Assembly: GCA_050480705.1 (NCBI GenBank) | Contig: JBJHAX010000021.1 | Coordinates: forward strand, 1 to 34,494 | Reading direction: 5' to 3' | DNA: 34,494 bases | DNA from: JBJHAX01 sp050480705 | Lineage (GTDB): Bacteria; Actinomycetota; Nitriliruptoria; Nitriliruptorales; Nitriliruptoraceae | Shown: piece after piece, positions 24,787 through 32,507 of the stretch | Position numbering within the stretch: the stretch's first letter is position 1 | How the letters are laid out: every line of letters begins with the position of its first letter | The notes under the pieces: generated by a model | The model's database searches: none | Told to the model about the DNA's origin: nothing | The model's input: the letters and a program-made list of their open reading frames with translations, nothing else | Position numbers and translations under genes: made by a program

Positions 24787-26558
24787 CCGAGGCCCATCAC
24801 GCACCGAACCCGTCGACTGCGCTGGCACGGGTCGTCGTCGACGAACTCGCACGTTGCGGTGTGCGCCACGTCGTCGTCGCGCCCGGGTCGCGTTCGGGAG
24901 CGCTCGCGCTGGCACTGCACGACGACGAGCGCCTCGACGTCCACGTGCACGTCGACGAGCGCTCCGCAGGGTTCGTCGCGCTCGGCATCGCACGTGCCAC
25001 GGGCACCGCCTCAGCGGTCGTGACGACGTCGGGGTCGGCCGTCGCGAACCTGCATCCGGCCGTGATCGAAGCGGACACCGCGCGTGTGCCGCTCGTGCTG
25101 CTGACCGCGGACCGGCCGCCGGAACTGCGCCACACCGGGGCGAACCAGGCGATCGACCAGGCCGGGATCTTCGGTCGTGCCGTGCGATGGTCGATCGACA
25201 TCGCCGAACCCTCGGTCCATCCGGAGGCGGTCGCGACCTGGCGATCCAGCGTGGCGCGTGCCGTCGCAGCCGCACACGGGCTCGAAGCCTCGCCCGGACC
25301 GGTGCAGGTCAACCTGGGCTTTCGCGAACCGACCGTGCCGCTGGCAGACGACGGCCGTTCGCGTGCCGCCCCCTACCCCCATCCGCTCGATCCCCGTGCC
25401 GACGGCAGGCCCTGGGTGGAGGTCTGGCGTGCACCGGCCCGGCCCGGCGACGACGTCGTCGCGGCGCTCGCTGACGAGATCGCCTCCACCCCCCGGGGCC
25501 TGATCGTGACCGGTGCCACGCCCACCGACCCCGACGCGGTGCTCGCGCTGTCCCAGGCCGCGGGTTGGCCTGTCCTCGCCGAGCCGGCCGGACGCATGCG
25601 TTGCGACCCACGTGTCGTCGTCCACGGCCACCATCTTCTGGGCCACGGCGCGTTCGCCGCTGCGCACCGACCCGAGCTCGTCATCAGGATCGGGCGCACC
25701 TCGTTGTCCCCGGTCGTCGAACGGGCGCTCGGCCACGACGTGCGCCAGGTGCTGATCGACCCTCACGGCGCGTGGGACGACCCGGCGCGCACACTCGCCG
25801 GCATCGTCATCGCCGACGCCGCGGCGACCTGCCGTGCGCTGTCGCAGCGCATCGAAGCGCGTGGCGACGACACGTGGATGAACGCCTGGCGTGACGCGGA
25901 CGCGTCCGTGACGCAGGCGATCGACGGGATCCTCGACGCCGACGAGGTGCCTTCGGAACCGCGCACCGCACGTGACGTGGGACGGGCGCTCGCCAGCGGG
26001 GGTGTGCTCGTCGTCGCCTCGTCGATGCCCGTGCGCGACGCCGACCGCTTCTTGGAGGCGGGCGGCGGGGTCGAGGTCGTCTCCAACCGAGGTGCGTCGG
26101 GAATCGACGGCGCCGTGTCGACCACGCTCGGTGTGGCGCTGGGGGTCGCGCAACGTCGCGAGCCCACGCCGGTCGTCGGGCTGCTCGGTGACCTGGCGCT
26201 GCTGCACGACCTCAACGGTCTGCTGCTCGATCCACTGACCGCGATCGACGCGGTGCTGGTCGTGGTCGACAACGACGGCGGCGGCATCTTCTCCTTCCTC
26301 CCGCAGGCAGGCTTCGAGGAGCCCTTCGAGCGCCTGTTCGCGACCCCGCACGGCCGTGAGTTCGCCCGCGCCGCCGAGCTGCACCGCACCGGCTACCACC
26401 GGGTCGAGACGGCCTCGACACTGATCGCGACCGTGCGCGCAGCACTCGCTGCCGGCGGGCTGCACATCGTGCATGTGCGCACCGAGCGTGCGGCGAACCT
26501 CGAGTTGCATCGCGCGATCGATCGTGCCGCCACCGCAGCACTCGACACGCTCGTCTAA
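24783..26558 (+). CDS. menD: SEPHCHC synthase
   Basis: A 591-residue thiamine-diphosphate enzyme that adds 2-oxoglutarate-derived succinic semialdehyde to isochorismate. GTG 24783 overlaps the menC stop. Conserved blocks are VVVAPGSRSGALALAL (family PGSRS), VDERSAGFVALGIARATG, TTSGSAVANLHPAVIEA, LTADRPPELRHTGANQAIDQ, NRGASGIDGAVSTTLG and the cofactor segment LLGDLALLHDLNGL with DNDGGGIFSFLPQ. It ends tail to tail with menF: the TAA at 26556-26558 overlaps the menF stop. Confidence 0.95.
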   Translation: MTEAHHAPNPSTALARVVVDELARCGVRHVVVAPGSRSGALALALHDDERLDVHVHVDERSAGFVALGIARATGTASAVVTTSGSAVANLHPAVIEADTARVPLVLLTADRPPELRHTGANQAIDQAGIFGRAVRWSIDIAEPSVHPEAVATWRSSVARAVAAAHGLEASPGPVQVNLGFREPTVPLADDGRSRAAPYPHPLDPRADGRPWVEVWRAPARPGDDVVAALADEIASTPRGLIVTGATPTDPDAVLALSQAAGWPVLAEPAGRMRCDPRVVVHGHHLLGHGAFAAAHRPELVIRIGRTSLSPVVERALGHDVRQVLIDPHGAWDDPARTLAGIVIADAAATCRALSQRIEARGDDTWMNAWRDADASVTQAIDGILDADEVPSEPRTARDVGRALASGGVLVVASSMPVRDADRFLEAGGGVEVVSNRGASGIDGAVSTTLGVALGVAQRREPTPVVGLLGDLALLHDLNGLLLDPLTAIDAVLVVVDNDGGGIFSFLPQAGFEEPFERLFATPHGREFARAAELHRTGYHRVETASTLIATVRAALAAGGLHIVHVRTERAANLELHRAIDRAATAALDTLV

Positions 26559-27808
26559 ACGGGATCGGTCGTCTCGTCGCCGAGCACCGCCTGCATCGCG
26601 AGCAGCTTCAGCCGTGTCTCGGCCAGTTCGTCCTCGGGCAGCGAGTCGGCCACCACGCCGACCCCGGCGAACAGGCGGGCGCGTGCACCGTCGAGCTGCG
26701 CGCAGCGCAGCGCGATGCCCCACTCCCCGTCGCCGTGCGCGTCGATCCACCCGACCGGCGCGGCGTAGCGCTGCCGGTCCATGCCCTCGAGTTCACGTAT
26801 GAGCGCCAGCGCCCGGTCGCGTGGTGTTCCGCCCACGGCAGCGGTGGGATGCAGGTCGGCGGCGATCGCCAGTGCGCTGGCGTCGTCGTGTGACGTCGCG
26901 TCGAAGGTCGTCGCCAGATGCTGCACGTTGGCCAGCCGGAGCAGCTCCGGTTCGTCGTTCCAGTGCAGCGAACTGCAGTGGGGTGCGAGACGCTCCCGTA
27001 CCGATGCCACGGCGAGTTCGTGTTCCCAGCGGTCCTTCGCCGAGGCGAGCAGCGCCCGGCCGATGGCCGCGTCACGTTCGGCGTCGGGGTCACGTCCGGC
27101 GGTTCCTGCGAGCACGCGCGACGTCACCCGCTCACCGTGGCGGGCGACGAGCAGTTCGGGTGTGGCGCCGACGAGCCCGTCGATGACGAAGGTGTGGCAG
27201 TCGGGGAAGCGCGCCGTCAGCCGCCGGGCGAGGTCGAGCGCGTCGAACGTCTCGCGCGACCACAGTGCGTGATCGCGTGCGAGTACGACCTTGTCGAGGT
27301 CTCCGGCGCGGATGCGGGCGATCGCTGTCGCCACCACCTCGAGCCAGTGCACGTCGGGATTGGAGGCGCCGGCGTAGCGGGGGCGGTCGCGCACCGGTTG
27401 CCCCGGCGGGCCCGTGCGCGGTCCGGGGACATCGCCGGCCGGCGCGTGCCGGGGGGTGACGGTGGTCAGCCAGGTCTGCGCGTCGCGCCGCCCGACGACG
27501 ATCCGGGGGACGACAAGCACCGAGCCGGCCCGGTCGTCGTCGAACGTGAAGGAGCCGAAGCCGACGAGCCCGCTGCCGGGCACGGCCACCTCGTCGGTGA
27601 CGCTCGCCTGTGCTGCCAGGTCGCCGAAGTGCTGCTCGGCCGTGCGGAAGCGGTCCGGGCCGGGTGGAGGCAGGATCCGTGCCGCCTCGCCCCAGCCGAC
27701 CAGGCCCTGGCCGCCTTTCACCCACGCGACGGCGCCGACACCGTCGGGGACCATCGCCAGCAGGTCGCGCTGGTCGTCGACCGCGACCGTGCGCACCTGG
27801 AGTGTCAC
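26555..27808 (-). CDS. menF: Isochorismate synthase
   Basis: A 417-residue chorismate-binding enzyme that converts chorismate to isochorismate, the entry to menaquinone synthesis. The C-terminal catalytic domain is clear: KVVLARDHALWS, FVIDGLVGATPELLVARHG, SRVLAGTAGRD, HLATTFDATSHDD, HPTAAVGGTPRDRALALI, YAAPVGWIDAHGDGEWGIALRCA and LFAGVGVVADSLPEDELAET. The N-terminal 150 residues are variable and include a Pro-rich stretch. The GTG start overlaps the stop of the upstream regulator gene (GTGA on the minus strand). An isochorismate synthase of siderophore metabolism would look similar; the men neighbours settle the role. Confidence 0.92.
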   Translation of the reverse strand: MTLQVRTVAVDDQRDLLAMVPDGVGAVAWVKGGQGLVGWGEAARILPPPGPDRFRTAEQHFGDLAAQASVTDEVAVPGSGLVGFGSFTFDDDRAGSVLVVPRIVVGRRDAQTWLTTVTPRHAPAGDVPGPRTGPPGQPVRDRPRYAGASNPDVHWLEVVATAIARIRAGDLDKVVLARDHALWSRETFDALDLARRLTARFPDCHTFVIDGLVGATPELLVARHGERVTSRVLAGTAGRDPDAERDAAIGRALLASAKDRWEHELAVASVRERLAPHCSSLHWNDEPELLRLANVQHLATTFDATSHDDASALAIAADLHPTAAVGGTPRDRALALIRELEGMDRQRYAAPVGWIDAHGDGEWGIALRCAQLDGARARLFAGVGVVADSLPEDELAETRLKLLAMQAVLGDETTDPV

Positions 27809-28353
27809 GTGCGCCCGCCACCGTCGTGCTCACCGGAGGTGGCTGCGCCGTCCGCGACGCGTTCGGTCGCCGCCGCGATCAACCGTCGGCGCAGATGGTG
27901 GGCGACGAGGCGTTCGGTGGCGGGCAGCATCCGCTGGTAGGCGGTGACCAGCCGTGTCGCCACCTCGCCAGGAGCCGAACCGGTCGCGTGTGCCGGGTCG
28001 CGCACGTAGCGCAGGAACGCGTCGACGGCGGGCTCGGCGATCGCGCGCACGGCCTCGTCGGTGTGGCGGGCGATCGCCAGCAGTTCGCCGAGTGGCAGGC
28101 CGGCGTCGAGCAGGATGACGCCGGCACGCACCGCTTCGGCGTCGGCGTCGGAGTAGCGGGCCACGCCGTCGCTGTCGACGTGGTGGGGCAGCAGCAGCCC
28201 GGCGCGTTCGACCGCGTCGAGAAGCGCGCGGGTGGCGCCCGTCAGTTCGGCGAGATCGTCGAGGTCGTAGGGCGCCCGCTCGTCGTCGGCGACCGCGGCG
28301 GCCAGTGCAGCGTCAGCGGCCTCGAGCGAGGCGTCGGGGGCGTCGGAGTTCAT
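27805..28353 (-). CDS. MerR-family-like transcriptional regulator
   Basis: A 182-residue protein with ATG at 28353-28351 after a GAGGATC site. Residues about 28-100 form a MerR-type winged helix-turn-helix: YDLDDLAELTGATRALLDAVERAGLL, then a wing, then RYSDADAEAVRAGVILLDAGLPLGELLAIA. The rest is a helical domain of about 75 residues (YVRDP to LRRRLIAAATERV) with no Cys cluster, so it is not a metal- or redox-type MerR. The 4-base overlap with menF indicates co-expression, and control of menF or of menaquinone supply is a reasonable inference. The ligand is unknown. Confidence 0.8.
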   Translation of the reverse strand: MNSDAPDASLEAADAALAAAVADDERAPYDLDDLAELTGATRALLDAVERAGLLLPHHVDSDGVARYSDADAEAVRAGVILLDAGLPLGELLAIARHTDEAVRAIAEPAVDAFLRYVRDPAHATGSAPGEVATRLVTAYQRMLPATERLVAHHLRRRLIAAATERVADGAATSGEHDGGGRT

Positions 28354-28370
28354 CGGATCCTCGCTGCAGC

Positions 28371-28395
28371 TTCGGCCGGCCGCGATGCCGCCGAA
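28371..28395. repeat. Inverted repeat between the zinc-ribbon gene and the regulator gene
   Basis: TTCGGC (28371-28376) and GCCGAA (28390-28395) are perfect arms with a 13-base spacer, in the 59-bp gap upstream of the MerR-like gene and downstream of the zinc-ribbon gene stop. It could be a terminator hairpin for the latter or an operator for the regulator itself. Confidence 0.35.
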
Positions 28396-28412
28396 TGTCG
28401 ATGTCCGGCCCG

Positions 28413-29504
28413 TCAGTCGCGTCGCTGGCGGCGGCGCCGGCCACCGACGGGTTTGCCGCGTGCGGTGAATCCCTGCAGCGCGTCGACGGGAGGGCCGACG
28501 GGGCCGTCGTCGGGGCGTGACGAGCGATCCGTGCCGGATTGCGTGTCTGGTGCGGATTCGCGCTGCGAGGGGGATGGCCTATCCGGTGCAGGTGCCGTCG
28601 GTTCAGGGGCGTCGCTGTACGCCGGTTCGGCAGGTGGGGTTGCCGGTGCGGTGTCGGTCGCTGGCCGATCGTGCGGCGTCGATCCGCCTGCGTTGAGCGG
28701 CGACGGCGCTTCGGTGCGGTGTTGGGCGGCGCGTGGACCCCATAGTGGCGCGTCCGCTTCCGTTCCGGCAGGGCCGGCAGCCGCGTTCGCGCCTGGGGGA
28801 GGAATCGGCGGTGGTGGCGTGCTCGAGGACGGCGGGCCGTCGGCGCCACTCGGTCGCTGCGGCGTGATCCATTCCTCGTCCCAGGGGTCGAGTTCGTCGT
28901 CGGCGCTGCGTCGTGGTGCTGTCGGTGCTGCGGCGTCGTATGGCTGGACCGATGCGTCGTACGGCTGGACCGGTGATGGAGCGGACGGTGGCGGGGTGTC
29001 GTGCTCCGGTTCGGCGGCGGCGTCCATGACCGCCTCGAGTTCGGTCAGCTGCAGGTCGAGTTCGGTTGCCTCGCGTCCGTGCAGGTCACCCGTCGGCTGA
29101 TCGGACCCGGGGGCGACACCGGGTGATGGGGGAGCAGGCAGGTCGTGCTCGGCACCGCTCGACGGCGGTGGTTGCGTCGGCGGGCCGGGTTCGAACGACG
29201 CAGGTGGCGCATCCTCCGAAGGGTCGGCGTCTCCTCCGGCACGAGCGCTGCTCTGACGGCGCTGTTGCGCAGGATCCGGCGGCACCACATCGTCGACGTG
29301 CAGCGAATGGATCTCGCGCAGCAGATCCGTTGCACGTGGGGGTGCGTTGGGGTCCGCGGCCCAGGGGGTCTGCCGCGAGGCCTGCCGTGCGCCTCTCAGC
29401 CTGGCGCGGGGTGCGTCTTCGACCACCACGTGCCCCTCGGGGCAGCGCCCGGTGGGGTCGACGACCACGTCGATGCCGCAGTCGTTGCACGGGACCCGAG
29501 GCAC
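28413..29504 (-). CDS. Zinc-ribbon protein with a long disordered Pro-rich region, unknown function
   Basis: A 363-residue protein on the minus strand. GTG 29504-29502 is chosen because AGGAG lies 6 bases upstream and the protein then begins at the zinc ribbon (PRVPCNDCG, with GRCPEGHVV at residues 19-27; Cys6, Cys9, Cys21 and His25 are possible ligands). The frame is open back to 29852 without homology. A short helical element (ATDLLREIHSLHVDDVV, about 58-74) and another (TELDLQLTELEAVMDAA, about 135-150) follow. Then come some 200 residues of Pro/Ala/Ser-rich disorder containing DELDPWDEEWITP, and a basic end (GGRRRRQRRD). I do not recognise the family. The basic tail and zinc ribbon hint at nucleic-acid or protein binding, but nothing more can be said. 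Confidence 0.65.
   Translation of the reverse strand: MPRVPCNDCGIDVVVDPTGRCPEGHVVVEDAPRARLRGARQASRQTPWAADPNAPPRATDLLREIHSLHVDDVVPPDPAQQRRQSSARAGGDADPSEDAPPASFEPGPPTQPPPSSGAEHDLPAPPSPGVAPGSDQPTGDLHGREATELDLQLTELEAVMDAAAEPEHDTPPPSAPSPVQPYDASVQPYDAAAPTAPRRSADDELDPWDEEWITPQRPSGADGPPSSSTPPPPIPPPGANAAAGPAGTEADAPLWGPRAAQHRTEAPSPLNAGGSTPHDRPATDTAPATPPAEPAYSDAPEPTAPAPDRPSPSQRESAPDTQSGTDRSSRPDDGPVGPPVDALQGFTARGKPVGGRRRRQRRD
28933..28972 (-). repeat. 21-bp tandem repeat in the disordered region
   Basis: Two 19-base near-identical units (28933-28951 and 28954-28972, one mismatch, period 21) encode VQPYDA twice in the disordered part of the zinc-ribbon protein. Confidence 0.6.
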
Positions 29505-29608
29505 CTGCGGCTCCTGTCGAGTTCGTGGACGGGTGCTGGAGGAGGGTCGCGTGGACCGCAAACTCGGCCTGATCCGAGGCGGTGCCACGGCACGCGTCTC
29601 AGCGGGGC

Positions 29609-29621
29609 GAAGGTAGCCTTC
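29609..29621. promoter_or_regulatory. Palindrome in the divergent region before menG
   Basis: The 238-bp gap 29505-29742 separates the zinc-ribbon gene (-) from menG (+). GAAGG-TAG-CCTTC at 29609-29621 is a perfect palindrome and includes -10-like hexamers on both strands (TAGCCT for menG; TACCTT for the other gene). No clear -35 elements are seen, and nothing else is evident in the gap except the GGAG (29733-29736) before menG. Confidence 0.3.
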
Positions 29622-29742
29622 CGCGACGCCGACTGCCCCCGCCTGGCGCATTCGCGCGCGTCTGGAGCGCCGACGAGCCGCCGATCGACGCACCTGCCGC
29701 CGGCAGCACGCGCCGTGGCCGCCACCATCGACCGGAGCCGCT

Positions 29743-30525
29743 GTGTCGCCCTCGCCCGTCGAAGATCGCGACGCGTCAACCGGTGGTGCGGGCACGGCCG
29801 GTCGCGATCGCGCGGTGCGGGACGAACTCCCGGCGGCCGGCAGCGAAGGCAAGGACGCGGCGCTCGTGCAGGCGATGTTCGACCGGGTCGCAGCCCGCTA
29901 CGACCTCGCGAACGCGGTGCTGTCGTTCGGCCAGGACGCGCATTGGCGCCGGGTGACGGCGCTTGCGGCACGCCCGCAGCACGGCCTCGTCCTCGACGTG
30001 GCCGCCGGACCGGGCAACGTCGCTCGCGAGATGGTCGCCCTCGGGGCTCGATACGTCGTCGCCCTCGACCTGTCGTTCAACATGCTCGCACACGGCGCTC
30101 GGCAGCGTCCCGCGGGCATCGGCTGGGTCAACGGCGACGCGATGCGGCTGCCGTTCGCAGACGCGACGTTCGACGCGGTCACCATTTCGTTCGGGCTGCG
30201 CAACGTCCCCGACCCGGCGGGTGCCCTGCGCGAGTTCGCGCGTGTCACCCGTCCCGGAGGGCGTCTCGTCGTCGCCGAGTTCGCGACCCCCGTCGCGCGG
30301 TTGTTCCGCGAGATCTATCTGCGTTATCTGGTTCGGCTGCTGCCGATGGTGGCGCGACTGGTGTCGTCGTCGGCACCGGCCTACCGCTACCTCGCCGAGT
30401 CGATCCTTGCCTGGCCGAATCGCCGTGCCGTTGCTGACTTGATCGAGCAGGCCGGCTTCACCGGGGTGCGGGTCAAGGACCTCAGCGGCGGGATCGTCGC
30501 GCTGCACCGCGGAGTCAGGCAGTGA
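29743..30525 (+). CDS. menG: Demethylmenaquinone methyltransferase
   Basis: A 260-residue SAM-dependent methyltransferase that makes menaquinone from demethylmenaquinone, GTG start with GGAG 6 bases upstream. After about 40 variable residues come the UbiE/MenG blocks: MFDRVAARYDLANAVLSFGQDAHWRR, the SAM motif LVLDVAAGPGNVAREM, ALDLSFNMLA, NGDAMRLPFADATFDAVTISFGLRNVPD and RVTRPGGRLVVAEFATP. The final KDLSGGIVALHRG is also typical. It is separate from the main men cluster but next to the flavoprotein that may modify the side chain. Confidence 0.93.
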   Translation: MSPSPVEDRDASTGGAGTAGRDRAVRDELPAAGSEGKDAALVQAMFDRVAARYDLANAVLSFGQDAHWRRVTALAARPQHGLVLDVAAGPGNVAREMVALGARYVVALDLSFNMLAHGARQRPAGIGWVNGDAMRLPFADATFDAVTISFGLRNVPDPAGALREFARVTRPGGRLVVAEFATPVARLFREIYLRYLVRLLPMVARLVSSSAPAYRYLAESILAWPNRRAVADLIEQAGFTGVRVKDLSGGIVALHRGVRQ

Positions 30526-30620
30526 GGTGTGGATCGTGCTGCAGGGGCGCGACTGCGGCGCGCGTGTCGCAGGCGCGGCGCGTGGCCGGGATGGGCTGCG
30601 CGCCGTCACGGCGGCCTCAC

Positions 30621-30626
30621 TAGACT
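30621..30626 (+). promoter_or_regulatory. Candidate -10 element before the flavoprotein gene
   Basis: TAGACT (within CACTAGACTG) would place the transcription start at about 30633, directly in front of or inside the Rex-operator match. It resembles the strings before rex and menB. No clear -35 is visible. Confidence 0.35.
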
Positions 30627-30633
30627 GCCGAGC

Positions 30634-30651
30634 TTGTGAAGAAGTTCACGA
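30634..30651. promoter_or_regulatory. Probable Rex operator
   Basis: TTGTGAAGAAGTTCACGA is an inverted repeat (TTGTGAA, 4-base spacer, TTCACGA) with one mismatch. It matches the Rex operator known from actinobacteria (TGTGAA-N4-TTCACA) in 11 of 12 arm bases. It lies 8 bases after the candidate -10 and 31 bases before the start codon of the flavoprotein gene, a position where bound Rex would block transcription. The rex gene is in the same window at 4082. Confidence 0.7.
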
Positions 30652-30682
30652 ACAGTTTTCGACCGCCGACGTAGAGGTCCCC

Positions 30683-31966
30683 ATGGTCCGAGGCAGCGGT
30701 GAACTGGGACGCCGCGAACGTGCCGACGTCGTCGTGGTCGGCGCCGGACCGGGCGGTGCGGCGACCGCCGCGCACCTGGCCGCACAGGGGCACGACGTCG
30801 TGCTGCTCGACAAGGACCGTTTCCCGCGGGACAAGGTGTGCGGTGACGGCCTGACCCCGCGTGTCGTCCGCGAACTGCTCAGCCTCGGGCTCGTCGACGA
30901 AGCACACGGGCGCGTTGCGGGCTGGGCGACGCAGCAGGGGCTTCGCATCCACGGCGGCCGCACCGTGATGGAACTGCCGTGGCCGCAACTCGAGGACTGG
31001 CCCGACTGGGGAGCGACGGCGACCAGGAGGGTCTTCGACGAGCGGCTGGTGCGTCACGCACAGTCGCGCGGCGCCCGGCTCGTCGAGGGCGCCACCGTGA
31101 CGTCGCTGCGATGGCGCGATGCGCAGGCCACCCGGGTCGCCGGTGTGCGCTGGCGCGACGAGGACGGACGCGACAGCGAGGTGCTCGCGCCGGTCGTGGT
31201 CGCAGCCGACGGCGCATCCGGCGGGGTGGCTCGGCACCTCGGTATCCGGCGGCGCGACGATCGTCCGATGGCGGTGGCCGCACGGACCTACTACCGCTCG
31301 CCGCGCGCCGACGATCCCTGGATCAGTTCCTTTCTGGACCTGCGCGACGCACACGGCGACCTGCTGTCGGGCTACGGGTGGGTGTTCCCCCTCGACGACG
31401 GGACGATCAACGTCGGCATCGGGCTGCTGTCGACCTCGCGGGAGTTCCGGTCGGTCGACTACCGGCGGATGCTCGCCTCGTGGGCGCAGGGCCTTGCCGC
31501 GGACTGGGGAACCTCCGAGGAGCAGCGCACGGACACCGTTCGGTCCGGACCGATCCCGATGGGGTTCAACCGCACGCCCCTGCACGACCGTGGTGTGCTG
31601 CTCGTCGGTGACGCCGGAGGGATGGTCAACCCGTTCAACGGCGAAGGCATCTCGTACGCGATGGAGGCGGGTGCGCTGGCCGCCGAGGTCGCCGACCGGG
31701 CGATCGCACGCCGCAGCACCGCCGAACTCGACCATTACGACCGTGAGCTGCGGCGCCGCTGGGGTGGCTACTACACGCTCGGGCGTGTGTTCGCAGAACT
31801 CGTCGGCAACCCGACGGTGATGCGCGTGTGCACCGAGTACGGCATGCCGTACCGCCCGCTGATGGAACTGGTGTTCAAGATGATGGCCCACCTGACGGAC
31901 CATGAACCGGCCGATACCAAGGATGCGGTGCTCAACACCCTCCAGCGGCTGGCGCCGGCGGCGTGA
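30683..31966 (+). CDS. Geranylgeranyl-reductase-family FAD oxidoreductase (MenJ-like)
   Basis: A 427-residue flavoprotein; ATG 30683 is chosen over the longer open frame from 30527 because AGAGGT precedes it and the Rex operator lies just upstream. It has a dinucleotide-binding N-terminus (ADVVVVGAGPGGAATAAHLAAQG), DKDRFPRDKVCGDGLTPRVV, the second FAD motif GVLLVGDAGGMVNPFNGEGISYAMEAG and a C-terminal helix (LMELVFKMMAHL). The family reduces isoprenoid double bonds. Mycobacterial MenJ saturates one unit of the menaquinone side chain. Next to menG and upstream of nuo, such a role is likely here, but other isoprenoid substrates are possible. Confidence 0.88.
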   Translation: MVRGSGELGRRERADVVVVGAGPGGAATAAHLAAQGHDVVLLDKDRFPRDKVCGDGLTPRVVRELLSLGLVDEAHGRVAGWATQQGLRIHGGRTVMELPWPQLEDWPDWGATATRRVFDERLVRHAQSRGARLVEGATVTSLRWRDAQATRVAGVRWRDEDGRDSEVLAPVVVAADGASGGVARHLGIRRRDDRPMAVAARTYYRSPRADDPWISSFLDLRDAHGDLLSGYGWVFPLDDGTINVGIGLLSTSREFRSVDYRRMLASWAQGLAADWGTSEEQRTDTVRSGPIPMGFNRTPLHDRGVLLVGDAGGMVNPFNGEGISYAMEAGALAAEVADRAIARRSTAELDHYDRELRRRWGGYYTLGRVFAELVGNPTVMRVCTEYGMPYRPLMELVFKMMAHLTDHEPADTKDAVLNTLQRLAPAA

Positions 31967-32018
31967 CCATGCGACAGGTGTGCACCGTCCGGGCTGTCGC
32001 GGCCCTCACGCGCGCGTG

Positions 32019-32048
32019 TTGCCACCTCACGCCCGCCACCCCTACCGT
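32019..32048 (+). promoter_or_regulatory. Candidate promoter of the nuo operon
   Basis: TTGCCA (32019-32024), an 18-bp spacer and TACCGT (32043-32048) lie in the 181-bp gap before nuoA, about 100 bp upstream of its start. The -35 matches TTGACA in five of six bases. The -10 hexamer and spacer length are identical to those before the b6c operon. CAGGAGGG (32131-32138) is the nuoA ribosome-binding site. Confidence 0.55.
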
Positions 32049-32147
32049 TGCGCGCGTTGCGTCATCGGCCGCCGTGGGGAGAGCGAGGCAGGTGTTCGTG
32101 TCCGGTGAACGCAGTGGCGTCATGACGGGCCAGGAGGGTCGACCACC

Positions 32148-32507
32148 GTGTTGAGCGAGTTCCTGCCGATCCTGCTCCTCATGATCGTGGCCGGCGCGTT
32201 CGCGGTCGGCTCGCTGGCGGTGAGCAGCCTCGTCGGCCCGCGCGTGCCGAACCCGACGAAGCTGTCGGCCTACGAGTGCGGCAACGAGCCGCTCGCCGAC
32301 GTGCAGGGTTCGCGCTTCCCGGTCAAGTTCTACCTGGTCGCCATGCTCTTCCTGGTGTTCGACATCGAAGCGGTGTTCGTCTATCCGTGGGCAGTCGTGT
32401 TCCGCGACCTCGGCTGGTTCGGGCTGGGACAGATGGCGGTGTTCATCGGGATCCTCGGCGTCGCGTTCGTCTACGAGATCGGTCGAGGAGGTCTCGAGTG
32501 GGACTAG
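32148..32507 (+). CDS. nuoA: NADH-quinone oxidoreductase subunit A
   Basis: A 119-residue membrane subunit of complex I with three helices. The signature loop KLSAYECGNEPLADVQGSRFPVKFYLVAMLFLVFDIE contains the conserved Cys and acidic residues near the quinone channel. The GTG start (a TTG follows at once) lies after CAGGAGGG. It overlaps nuoB by 10 bases. Confidence 0.95.
   Translation: MLSEFLPILLLMIVAGAFAVGSLAVSSLVGPRVPNPTKLSAYECGNEPLADVQGSRFPVKFYLVAMLFLVFDIEAVFVYPWAVVFRDLGWFGLGQMAVFIGILGVAFVYEIGRGGLEWD

Noticed and set aside
25011..26750. 579-codon minus-strand open frame
   Set aside because: Antisense to menD and overlapping the end of menF; no motifs.
27610..29100. 496-codon plus-strand open frame opposite menF, the MerR-like gene and the zinc-ribbon gene
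   Set aside because: Low-complexity Gly/Ser/Ala translation; the minus-strand genes have clear motifs, ribosome-binding sites and coupling.
32094..32110. GTTC-N9-GAAC repeat upstream of nuoA considered as a LexA-like operator
   Set aside because: Orientation and spacing do not match the GAAC-N4-GTTC SOS box, and nuo is not an expected SOS target.
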